Shown here piece after piece: positions 44,401-53,000 of a stretch of DNA of 64,000 nt. The stretch's first letter is position 1. Every line of letters starts with the position of its first letter. The DNA comes from Desulfobacteraceae bacterium (GTDB lineage Bacteria > Desulfobacterota > Desulfobacteria > Desulfobacterales > Desulfosarcinaceae), in the NCBI GenBank assembly GCA_003599575.1, contig QZKV01000042.1:1-64000 (forward strand), read 5' to 3'. The notes beneath the pieces are model-generated. The model saw only the letters and a program-made list of their open reading frames with translations. It did no database searches and was not told where the DNA came from. Position numbers and translations under genes: made by a program.

Positions 44401-44569
44401 GGTATGGGTATTGCTGCCTGCGGTTCCGGACTGGCGCTGGCTGCTGGAGCGCTCTCAAAACCCGTGGTACCCCACGGCCCACCTCTTCCGCCAATCCAAG
44501 GACGGCAACTGGGGCGGCGTCATCGCCAAAGTCTGCGGCTCGCTGGAACGCTGGCGCAAAAATCGCTGA
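41495..44569 (+). CDS. Duplicated TPR-GT9-like double glycosyltransferase
   Basis: 1024 aa made of two complete copies of a TPR plus GT9-like module. Copy 1: TPR about 1-190, then SGWAAYEWRFKRKSARHVYP, LLVHCEQGLGDVLHFCRYLP, WRVGLVWSGSNVD and VISVDTAAAHLAGAMGKPVW up to about 480. Copy 2: TPR about 510-710, then EGWADYEWRFQCHDRQRIYP, LLVHSEQGIGDAIQYARYLP, LNVGLVWGGNDTYKERSCNL and IISIDTAVAHLSGAMGKPVW up to 1024. Each copy matches the C-terminal half of the protein at 19673-21742. Both active-site regions look intact, so the two copies may transfer different sugars. ATG 41495 preceded by CAGGAAC. Confidence 0.87.
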   Translation: MDPKRLAEQAQARIDAGCLEDAAELYRSILVQVPDDADTHHILGLVYAEQADWGNARATIAAAIRLNPQNALYYRSLGDVCHSSGDVAAALRAYQTARQLHPDDADTLLNLGNAQHAAGALEQALACYQKILSLHPEHVPALNNIGKTYYDQGDVSTAIKFYDKAITLDDTYAEARFNKAVALLLKGDYTSGWAAYEWRFKRKSARHVYPHALQGRRWDGSPFDGERLLVHCEQGLGDVLHFCRYLPMVKALGGTVILEAPAQLAPLLQNMQSVDEVVIFNPAQPPRVSYDRYIPLLSLPLLMKTTLERIPARIPYLQADPIKSSQWRAKIHSGGWRVGLVWSGSNVDPQRACRLADWRSWWSRGQIHFYSLQKGPPLDQLSGLGDDHPIVHIGDRLLDFSDTAAVIANLDMVISVDTAAAHLAGAMGKPVWVLLPFMPDWRWLLDRPDSPWYPTARLFRQNRRNDWSRVIAEVGAALKKQTKAAQAPAVCGADVADPASGLNIAALKHFEKGVQQAQAGEFNPAVKSFQQTITLQPQYAEAHFELGAAYHAQGLFDQAIDAYRSASRLAPAMQPVYANLGLAHYQKGDLDQAAHAYELGIRLHRDLARLFTNLGVVREAQNHIEEAIECYQCALRIDPAHADALYNLGNIHLARRHLESARSCYSRTLQIDPRHAKALGNLGRTCHLMGFLDEALKCYDQALALRPGYPEVHLNRAVSRLLVGQWQEGWADYEWRFQCHDRQRIYPHQLYGERWQGAPFEGKTLLVHSEQGIGDAIQYARYLPLVKQRGGRVVFEVRHSLMNLFASLAGVDELIELSADKPPAVHYQIHVPLGSLPGIFKTMPGNVPYEGPYLKADPVKTAHWKRRLPEAGLNVGLVWGGNDTYKERSCNLVDMAPLAFVKGINWIGLQKGPAAVQCRPEHLPYNFKVDNWGEAFEDFSDTAAVVTGLDLIISIDTAVAHLSGAMGKPVWVLLPAVPDWRWLLERSQNPWYPTAHLFRQSKDGNWGGVIAKVCGSLERWRKNR

Positions 44570-44648
44570 GAAGCTTTTCTTCGATGATCTTACATGAAAG
44601 TCTTTTACAGCCAGGCGTCGCTGATATAGAGCACCTTCTTCATTGCCA

Positions 44649-45677
44649 TTAGAGACCCTCTTGCTGCTCGGCAATGCGATGGATGGTCCTGATGGCTTCA
44701 TCGCTGAAGTTGCGTCTCAGCTGCAAATGGACGGAGTATTCATCCAGGGGGTGGTCCTGCACACCATGGACGATGCCGGTCAGGGCGATCTCCTTTTCCC
44801 TGCCGTTTGCCGAAAGCTTGATGCTCACACCGAGGGTTCTGCCGACCATCCTGCGAACGGCTTCACGGTTTTTGGATTGGAAGTAAAAGGAAAGACCGCA
44901 TTTGGAAATATCCCATAACTCTGCGACGACGGGGCGCTGCATGGCCGTGCCCTCTTCCGGCGTCAAAATCTGGAAGGCGATTTTGGTGCTCAAATTGACC
45001 CGTTTGTAGGCCCGCCGGTCGATCCCCTTCTGGCGCAGCCAGTCATACATCCTCTTGCCTGAACCACACAACTCCTGCAGGTGCTTTTCCAGGACCGGAT
45101 ATTGGATGGATAGCCCATCGAGCTTGTCCCGCTCGAGATAGCTGACCTTGGTCTTCAACAGGGTCACCACCGAAGCGGTGCATACATTGATTGAAAAGAA
45201 GGTATCTTCTCCAAAAATGTCCCCCGTGCTCAATGTGCGAATGAGCAGTTGTTTGTCCGCGCCTTCATGGACGACTTTCAACTGGCCCTGGTTGACCAGA
45301 TAGAGTCGATCATTGCTGCCGCCCTGCTTAAGAACCACCCGTTCTTCCTCCAGGACCACATCGTTGAGGGCGAAAAAGAAGGCATTGGATTCTTCGGTGG
45401 ACAGCGCTTCGAAAAATCGCGCCCATAAACGCCGACGGTCGGGCGTCAGCGCCTTGGTCTTTTCCGCCTCGATGACCTCGTTGACCTTGACGATGGCCGA
45501 CAAGGCCATGCTGTCGACTTCGTATAGTTGATCGCGAAAAGATTCCGCGCGCACAAAATCACCCTCGCGCGCACATGCGATGGCCATTTGGCTGAGAAGC
45601 TCGACCGCCGCCTGGTTTTGGCCGGTTTTCAGCAGTTCATTGAACTGCGCTTCCTGTGCGGATAGGTTCGTCTCCAT
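44649..45677 (-). CDS. Cyclic-nucleotide-binding-like and PilZ domain protein
   Basis: 342 aa. Residues about 95-205 form a cNMP-binding-like beta-roll (RLYLVNQGQLKVV, LSTGDIFGEDTFFSINVCTASV). The phosphate cassette Arg normally before TA is replaced by Cys (NVCTASV), so nucleotide binding is doubtful. Residues about 220-335 form a PilZ domain with RRAYKR (RxxxR) and DISKCGLSFYF (DxSxxG), both c-di-GMP-binding motifs intact. Thus a likely c-di-GMP receptor. ATG 45677 with GAGG six nt upstream. It stands alone on the minus strand, convergent with the glycosyltransferase gene, and could link motility or surface state to c-di-GMP. Confidence 0.85.
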   Translation of the reverse strand: METNLSAQEAQFNELLKTGQNQAAVELLSQMAIACAREGDFVRAESFRDQLYEVDSMALSAIVKVNEVIEAEKTKALTPDRRRLWARFFEALSTEESNAFFFALNDVVLEEERVVLKQGGSNDRLYLVNQGQLKVVHEGADKQLLIRTLSTGDIFGEDTFFSINVCTASVVTLLKTKVSYLERDKLDGLSIQYPVLEKHLQELCGSGKRMYDWLRQKGIDRRAYKRVNLSTKIAFQILTPEEGTAMQRPVVAELWDISKCGLSFYFQSKNREAVRRMVGRTLGVSIKLSANGREKEIALTGIVHGVQDHPLDEYSVHLQLRRNFSDEAIRTIHRIAEQQEGL

Positions 45678-46051
45678 CGGTTCACCTCAGCGGTTCCATA
45701 GTATTTAGCACACGATGCATCGGAGGTGTGCATCGATTCAACGTCATCCCTGCGGACTCAATTTTTACTAACAGTATCGGACTATTTACGCTTATCTTGA
45801 ATAATTTTAGCCGAGCGATGCCGATTTCATCCTTTTCAGCAAGCATCCGGTAATTTCGCGGGCATCGCCGGGATCAAGCACTGATTTGGTCCATTATTTA
45901 TTGTTCAGGTGAGCACTGTCAAGTTGAGAGTGCTCCAACCGCCCCGCCCCTCGGTCGAGGACTTCCGGGCAAGGCTGCTTACCTTTCCCTCCATGCCCGC
46001 GCAAAACGGTCGTTTGGAGACACCTCAGGCGGTTCCGTACGTTTGAGCCGA
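45678..46051. other. Intergenic region without recognised features
   Basis: 374 nt between the PilZ gene and ptsP, both transcribed leftward. A small dyad (GATGCATCGGAGGTGTGCATCG near 45714-45735) lies in the leader of the PilZ gene. I see no gene, RNA or consensus promoter with confidence. Confidence 0.5.
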
Positions 46052-48355
46052 TTACGCACTGGTAACGGTAAGGCGATCGGTCCGGTTCTTGCGCCATTTT
46101 TCGCGCACGGCTTCAATTTCACGCAGGCTCGATGCAGCCAGGAGCGCCTGGGCATATGCCTCGGCTTGCTGAATGGTAACCGACGCAATGGTTTGCTGTA
46201 CGGTCGGCAGAAATTGGGGGTCCACGCTCAGGTGGCGTATGCCGATGCCGAGCAGGAAAGGGATAAAATCGCCATCATGGGCCACCTCACCGCAAACCGA
46301 AATCGGCTTCTGATAACGCCGCACGCAATTGACGATCTGCGACAAAGACCTGAGAATGGATGGATGAAACGGTTGATAGTAGCCGGCCACATGCTCGTTG
46401 GTGCGGTCCACCGCCAGCATGTATTGGATGAAGTCATTGGTGCCGATTGAAAAAAAATCCGCCAGCGCGGCCAGCTCATCCAAGACGGCCAAAACAGAGG
46501 GCATTTCGACCATCGCTCCGATCAAAGGGGATGGATGGCACTCCAGTTGGTCGCGCGCCAGGCTTGCCGCGGCTTCGTGCACGGCTTGGCTCGCCGCCTC
46601 GAAATCGTCCACTGAGGAGATCATGGGAAACATGATCCCCAATTGATCGGCCTTCGCGCCGGCCCGCAGAATGGCCCGCAGCTGCTGGTCAAATACATCG
46701 CGGTGCTTGAGCAGGAAACGGATCGAACGCAGCCCCAGCTCGGGATTGGCTTCGCGGGGCAGGTTCAAGTAGGGCAAGATTTTATCACCGCCGATGTCCA
46801 GCGTGCGCACGAAAACAGGAATCCCGGCCGTTTGTTCGAAAAGCCTGGCATAGACCAGGCGCTGCTCCTCTTCGGATGGCAGGACCGAACGCACGATAAA
46901 TGGGAATTCGGACCGATACAAGCCGATCCCTTCGGCTTTGAGCTCACGAGCCAATGGCAGTTCACCCAGCAGGTTGATATTGGCCATCAAATGGATGCGT
47001 CGGCCGTCGGCGGTAAAACTCTGCGGCTGCATGGCGGCGGCTTTTTCGGCCGCGTCCCGGCGGAGGCGGTTGCGGCCTGCAAATTGCCGGCGGATTTGAT
47101 CGGACGGGTCGATGTAAATGGTACCCGCATCCGCATCCATGAGGACCTGTGCGCCGTCCGGAACCGTGAGCAGATCGCCTTGCGGGGCTATGATCATCGG
47201 GATTTTCAGCGATCGCGCAATGATGGCCACGTGCGAGGTCACCCCACCGCCGACCAGAACGATCCCGGCCACCGATTCAGAGGCCAAGCGGAGCACATCC
47301 GAGGGGTAGAGTTGCGAGGCAATCACGATGTGATCGTCGATCGGACTCTTGCTGGTCCCTTTCCCTTTGCGCAGGTTGAATAAAATACGTCTAGCCAGAT
47401 CTTCGATGTCGCGCGCTTTTTCGCGAATATAAGGATCAGGACTGGCTTCGAACAGGTTAATGAACTGGCGCGCCACCTGACGAACCGCATCCGGTGCGGG
47501 CATTCCCAGTTTGATGGCGTTGAGGATCTGCCGATCGAAGCGGGGGTCTTTCAGGATCATATGATGGGCTTCGAAAATCAGAGCCGCGCTTTCGGGCAAG
47601 CGGCGCACCAATTGCTCCTGCAGTTGCCTGAGCTGATCGAGGGTAGCCTTGAGCGCCCGCTGATAGGCTTTGGCCGACGTCCGGAAATCGGCGCCCGGCA
47701 CATCGGACAGCAACGGGTCCTCGGGCTTGAGCAGCGCCGCCGGCGCCAGCGCGAAACCGGGTACGGTCGCCTCACCCTTGATAAACCGTAACCGCTCCAT
47801 CAGCTCGGTCGTACTTCGCGGACGGACCGTCTGTTGCAGGCCCATCATCAATCGGGCATTGGCGACCGTGCCGGCGAGCTGGGCGGCGATGGCCCGCAGC
47901 GCCATTACATCGGCGGCCTCGAAATAGTCGGCCTCGCTGTGCTGCACCACGAGCACGCCGATCTTTTCGATGCCCCGTCCGATGGGTACGGCCAGAAAAG
48001 ATGTGTACGGCTCTTCCCCGGCCTCCTCGAAGTATTTGAAAAATGGATTGTCGCAGGCCGTGCCATCACAGAAGGGCGCCATGCGCGCCATGGTCATGCC
48101 GACCAGCCCCTCGCCGATGCGCATGCGGATGCGCCCGACCGAAGAAGGCTTGAGTCCTTTGGTGGCCCTGAGCACTAGCTCGTCGGTACGATCGTCGAGC
48201 AGGTAGATGGAGCCGACTTCGGCATTCAAGTGCGAAGCCACGCTTTGAACCACTTGCTGCAGGAAAGAATCGATATCCTTGCTGTCGGCCACCAAGGCGG
48301 ACAGTTCGCTGATGTCGTACAATAAACTCAGATGCTGGCGTTTTTTTTCGGTCAT
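46052..48355 (-). CDS. ptsP: GAF-domain phosphoenolpyruvate-protein phosphotransferase PtsP
   Basis: Enzyme I of the nitrogen-type phosphotransferase system; autophosphorylates with PEP and passes phosphate to NPr. 767 aa from ATG 48355 (GAGAG upstream; open to 48568). GAF domain about residues 25-170 (NAEVGSIYLLDDRTDELVLR, GLVGMTMARMAPFCDG). HPr-binding region about 195-340, the phospho-His domain GGGVTSHVAIIARSLKIPMI with His at about 375, and the PEP-binding TIM barrel with GLYRSEFPFI, FVRTLDIGGDK and FFSIGTNDFIQYMLAVDR. Its neighbours are glycosyltransferase genes; PtsP is known to influence motility and stress signalling in several bacteria, but a specific role here is unknown. Confidence 0.92.
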   Translation of the reverse strand: MTEKKRQHLSLLYDISELSALVADSKDIDSFLQQVVQSVASHLNAEVGSIYLLDDRTDELVLRATKGLKPSSVGRIRMRIGEGLVGMTMARMAPFCDGTACDNPFFKYFEEAGEEPYTSFLAVPIGRGIEKIGVLVVQHSEADYFEAADVMALRAIAAQLAGTVANARLMMGLQQTVRPRSTTELMERLRFIKGEATVPGFALAPAALLKPEDPLLSDVPGADFRTSAKAYQRALKATLDQLRQLQEQLVRRLPESAALIFEAHHMILKDPRFDRQILNAIKLGMPAPDAVRQVARQFINLFEASPDPYIREKARDIEDLARRILFNLRKGKGTSKSPIDDHIVIASQLYPSDVLRLASESVAGIVLVGGGVTSHVAIIARSLKIPMIIAPQGDLLTVPDGAQVLMDADAGTIYIDPSDQIRRQFAGRNRLRRDAAEKAAAMQPQSFTADGRRIHLMANINLLGELPLARELKAEGIGLYRSEFPFIVRSVLPSEEEQRLVYARLFEQTAGIPVFVRTLDIGGDKILPYLNLPREANPELGLRSIRFLLKHRDVFDQQLRAILRAGAKADQLGIMFPMISSVDDFEAASQAVHEAAASLARDQLECHPSPLIGAMVEMPSVLAVLDELAALADFFSIGTNDFIQYMLAVDRTNEHVAGYYQPFHPSILRSLSQIVNCVRRYQKPISVCGEVAHDGDFIPFLLGIGIRHLSVDPQFLPTVQQTIASVTIQQAEAYAQALLAASSLREIEAVREKWRKNRTDRLTVTSA

Positions 48356-48527
48356 GGCTCTCGATCGATGCGGCGGCATTCGCCGGGCGGCGATCATAGG
48401 CGGCACCCGGCGGGTAACGGCACGGCTGGTCCACGTCGGGGACAGCATCGCTGCTGCGCGTGCCCCCCGGACCCGTCTGAGGCATCTTAGCAATTGGCCC
48501 GGTTTGTGGCAACCGGCTTTCAATGGA

Positions 48528-50054
48528 TCAAACGCGGTTGGGGTGGGCATCGGCCGGAGTGGGTTCATAAAAAACAGCTTTCATTTGCAAAATCGCATCA
48601 TCGTGACCTGCCGACTGCAGTCGCCGTGACACATCCTCCAGGGCCCCGGCTATGGCCGCCGCGGCGGCAGTGCGCTGCAAGCGGCTGATCAGCGTGAGCG
48701 CCTCTTCTTTGCGCGCCGAACAGGCATACGCCACCGACAGCATGAATATGGCGGCCATGTAATCGGGATGCGTTTGCAGGAGCGGTTCCAAAATGGCGAT
48801 CGTTTGTTGGAAATCGCCCAGCATCATGAAACTGAGCGCCCTGTTGAAGTGGGCCTCTTTGAGGGTTGCATCACGCGCGAGCGCCTTTTCGGTCCACGTC
48901 AGGCTTTCCCGGTAGTCCCCCAGCTGCCAGTGCGCCGAAGCCATATTGATCAAAGCTTCCGGATAGCCGGGCCGCAGGTCCAACAGGCGCCGCCACAAAC
49001 CGATCGCTTCCGGCCAGCGTTCCAGTTGTCCGGCCTGAACGGCCAATTCACGGACGGCGCCGGGATCATGTTTCATCTTGTGCAGCTTGGCATACCCCAG
49101 TTGGTAGTAATTGCGCGCTTTTTCCTGATTGCGGGTTTCGTTTAAATGGCCGTAGTGGTGCACCGGCACCGTGCATTCCAAAACCGTGATGCCCGCCGCA
49201 GCGAGCGAAGGCTCCACGCGCTCGTGCACCGGAAAATGGAACCGTACTTCCGCCGAGCGGCGGAAAAGTCTGACTTTTCGGCTGGGAAACCAACCCAATG
49301 CGGCTTCATGGGAGGGATAGGCGCCTGCATTGCCCCGCCATCCGAAAGTGTTGGCCGTATGGCAGTAATTACGCGTCTCGATTGAAAACGCGACGCGTCG
49401 ATCGGCATGCTCCCGGATCAAAGTCCGCAGGGAATTGAAATCCGGCGCGGCGATCGTTTCGTCGGCGTCCAGCACCAGGATCCAATCGCCCGCGGCATTG
49501 GAGATGCCGAAATTGCGAGCGGCGGCGAAGTCGTCGCACCACTTGAAATCATGTACCGTTGCCCCGAAAAGGCGCGCGATATCCGCGCTGCGGTCCGTCG
49601 ATCCGGTATCGATCATGATGATTTCATCGACCAGGGGTTTGATCGCGTGCAGGCACGGGCCCAATAATTTGCCTTCATTGCGTGCGATCATGCACAACGA
49701 AAGGCTGTGGGCTGCGCTTCCGGTGATACGCATGGTTCCGAGGCGCCGGCGCACGGCCAAAGCCGCATCCAGGAATCCTTCCTCCGGAGCGGATGATGCG
49801 GCCAACTGTTCGATGGAAGTCATGGCGGCGGGATGGTCGCCCTGTTGCAGGCAGACCGCAACATGGTAGCTGTGCAGCCGGACATGGCCGGGAGATGTCT
49901 TGAGCAGCCGTTCGAAGAGCCTGCGGGCACGCTCCAGCAGGCCCAATGCCACCGCATCACGATGGTAGTCGGCCAGCACGGCATCATTCGCCGTGCCGTC
50001 AACCAGCAAGCGCTCCCACAAATCGAGTCGGTTCGGGTCCGGTGCCGCGTTCAA
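48528..50054 (-). CDS. TPR-GT2-TPR glycosyltransferase
   Basis: 508 aa. Residues about 20-105 are a helical (TPR-like) segment. Residues about 115-310 are a GT2 domain with LSLCMIARNEGKLLGPCLHA, IMIDTGSTDRSADIARLF and WILVLDADETIAAPDFNSL (DAD donor-metal motif), the type found in SunS-like or WaaE-like GT2 proteins. Residues about 320-490 contain TPR units (PEALINMASAHWQLGDYRES, LKEAHFNRALSFMMLGDFQQ). SunS-type GT2-TPR proteins glycosylate peptides, so a protein acceptor is plausible. 12 nt downstream of the 1572-aa glycosyltransferase gene and 172 nt before ptsP. Confidence 0.85.
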   Translation of the reverse strand: MNAAPDPNRLDLWERLLVDGTANDAVLADYHRDAVALGLLERARRLFERLLKTSPGHVRLHSYHVAVCLQQGDHPAAMTSIEQLAASSAPEEGFLDAALAVRRRLGTMRITGSAAHSLSLCMIARNEGKLLGPCLHAIKPLVDEIIMIDTGSTDRSADIARLFGATVHDFKWCDDFAAARNFGISNAAGDWILVLDADETIAAPDFNSLRTLIREHADRRVAFSIETRNYCHTANTFGWRGNAGAYPSHEAALGWFPSRKVRLFRRSAEVRFHFPVHERVEPSLAAAGITVLECTVPVHHYGHLNETRNQEKARNYYQLGYAKLHKMKHDPGAVRELAVQAGQLERWPEAIGLWRRLLDLRPGYPEALINMASAHWQLGDYRESLTWTEKALARDATLKEAHFNRALSFMMLGDFQQTIAILEPLLQTHPDYMAAIFMLSVAYACSARKEEALTLISRLQRTAAAAAIAGALEDVSRRLQSAGHDDAILQMKAVFYEPTPADAHPNRV

Positions 50055-50066
50055 AACAATACCCCT

Positions 50067-53000
50067 CTACACCGCCATCTGTCGGCCCTGAGCGGCCATA
50101 TGTCCCTCGACCACGGCATGGCTTTCCTCCGTCAGACACTTGAGTGCTTCACGCGCCTGAGCATGCCACGGTTCGATTTGCAGAACCCGTTCGTAAAAAA
50201 CCAATGCATCCTCTTTTTTATCCAGGGCCCTGCAAATGGTTCCCGCAGCGGTCAGGCACTCCACATCCTCGCGATCGGCCTCAAGGACCCGGACGTAGAT
50301 TCTCAAGGCCTCTTCCACGCGTCCTTGCTCCACAAAGTAGAAATCGGCCAGGTTTTTTGAAAAGAGTGCATTTTGTGGCGAAAGCCGCACAGCCTGTTCG
50401 TAGTACCGCAAGGCCTGTGCCTTATCCCCGATCTGATAATGGAGCACGCCCAAATCATTAAAGGCCCCGGCATGCTGCGGTGATAGCTCAACAAGCTGTT
50501 GCAGAAGTTGAACTGCGCCCTGCAGGTCTCCCGCGGCGGCCTTTTGCTGCGCATCCGCATAGCGTGAATGATCGTCCACCCCCGCCGGTGGGGGAGAAGA
50601 AGTCTCCGCGGATGCGGCTTCCAATTGTCGCAGCAGTTCGGTGGCTTGACTGTTCCAGGGTTCAATATCCAGCGCCTGGTCGAAGAACGAGCGGGCATCG
50701 TCGAATCGCTTCAAGGCCAGGCAGATGTGGCCGACGCAAATCAATACCTCCAGGTCGCGGGGGTTCAGCTTCAGGGCCTGCACATACTTCACCATGGCTT
50801 TTTGGACATCGGAATTTTCAATATAGTAAAAATCAGCCAGATTTTTCAGCAGCACCGGGTTTTCGGGCGCCAGTTCGGCGGCTTTTTCATAATACCGCTG
50901 GGCTTTGTCCTTTTCCCCGCTGCCATAGTAAAGCACTCCCAAATCGTTATGCGCCAGCGCATGATCGGGGACCATGGAAATCAGGCGTTCCAGGGTCTGC
51001 TTAGCCTCCCCGACCTGTCCCTGCTGCGCTTGCCGGCAGGCCGTCTGATAGAGAGTTTCCGGTGCAATCGGGCTTTGCGGCGCAGCCTGCCTGGAATCGA
51101 GCTGAGCCAGCATGCGTCGCGCATCCGCTTGGTCCGGGGCCAGGAAAAGTACCTTCTGGTAGTAATTGCGTGCCTCATCGAGGCGTTTCAGGGCAACGCA
51201 CAGATGGGCGGTGGTCAAAAGGGTTTCCAGATGGTCGGGGGCAAGGTTCAATACTTTTTGGTATTGGGCAATGGCCGCGTCCGACCTTCCCTGGGCCACG
51301 TGGAAAAAATCGCCCAGGCTTTTCTGAACCGCCGGATTGCCCGGCGCCAAATCAGCGGCCCGCTGAAAATGAAGGCCGGCCGTATGGGCATCTCCCTTTC
51401 GGTGGGCCAGCATGGCCCTTTCGTGGTGGGCCTGCGCATCGCCCGGATGGTCGTCCAGGTACTTACCCAGTAACCATTGGGCAATTTCAGTGTGGCCGCT
51501 GTCCAGCAGACAGTGCACCCCTTGTTGAATTTGATCGGCAAACTTCATTTTTGGGCCTCCTTGTAGGTTCCCATCGCACGGGTTTTGCCCCGCGGCTGTA
51601 TTGGCTCTTCGGCAAAGTGCGGGCTGCGGCGACGCTTTTTGCGGCGTCTTGTCGACCGCGGGCCCGCGCATCAGGAAAGCGTGACTCACCTGGCGGATGA
51701 ATGTCTTGAGCTCTTCTTCAGTCGGCCCATTCTGCTTGAAAGAACCGGCCAAAAAGCGGCATAAGACGCCGACTGGATTCGCATGGCAGTAAAACGTCGT
51801 GCCGGCGGCCTTCTCGATCTCTTCCAGGGCTCGCTGAATGGCGCCCGCATCGCCTCGCTGGCGCGCGCCACACAAATCGATGAGCGGTTTGAAACCGAGG
51901 ATTTCTTCGCCGGCCCTGGCCCGGCTGTACTTCGCATGCACCGCGCGATCCTCGCTGCGCTTGCGGTCCCGGTCGGCGTGCTCCAGGCTGTCTTCGCGCT
52001 CAAGGTAAAGCCCCAAGGGTTCCGCGATGTGCCGGAAATCGCAAGTCTGCGAAATGCGCAGCCAGAACTCGTAGTCGGCCGAAACCGTAAGGCTTTCGTC
52101 AAAATAGCCGTAATGCTGGTGAACTTCCCGCCGCCACATGGGTTGCGGTCCGATGAAGCAGCCGTTGCGCAGCAGGCGCTCCCGCCGCCAGTCGAACCAG
52201 CGCAACACACCGGTAGGCGTGCAGGCGGCAAACGTCTGGTTGGCCGTGGCCGTCTTGATCACATCAGCATAGACCAGCGCGGTCTGCGGTTCCGCCTCCA
52301 GCACGGCGACCATCTGCTCAAAAGCGTTGCAGCGATGGCGGTCATCGGTGTTGGCATTCGTGATATACATGCCTTGTGCAACTTTTATACCACGGTTCCA
52401 AGCCGCATAAACCGATTCTCTTTTTTCGGTGCGAAGATATTTGATGTTGGAGAACTTGCGCTGAAACTCCCGGACGACCGCGGCCTCGTTCTGCTGCGAG
52501 GCGCTGTCGATGACGATGATCTCCAGGCGGTCGGCGATCGTTTGCGCCAGCAAATCTTCCAGGCAGCCGCGCATGAAGCGTTCGCTGTTGTAGGTGGACA
52601 CGATGGCCGATACGATCGGATGGGGGCCGGGCGGAAACGCCCACTGATCATTCGGGTCGTTTTGCTGCACGGTTTGGGGCCGATCCGCCCGGCAGGACAG
52701 ACCGGACCGCTGCACACAATTTTCAATTTCCTCCAGGGTGATGGGCGCCGGTGGGCCTGCCGGCAAGCTGTTTTCTGCGGAGAAGCTCGCTTTGATTTCC
52801 CGGTCCAATATTTTTTCGGCCTCGGCATTATAGGCCGCCAGCCCGTCTTTGGTCTTCTGATGATCGTGACTGCGAAAGGCGCCCAGCTTGCAATCCGCCG
52901 TATAAAGCCGGGCATGCCTGAAAAAACGTGTCCACAGTTCCAGGTCTCCGGCCAGATGCAATCCGGTTTGCATCCGCCCGCCCGCCGCTTCCCATACGCC

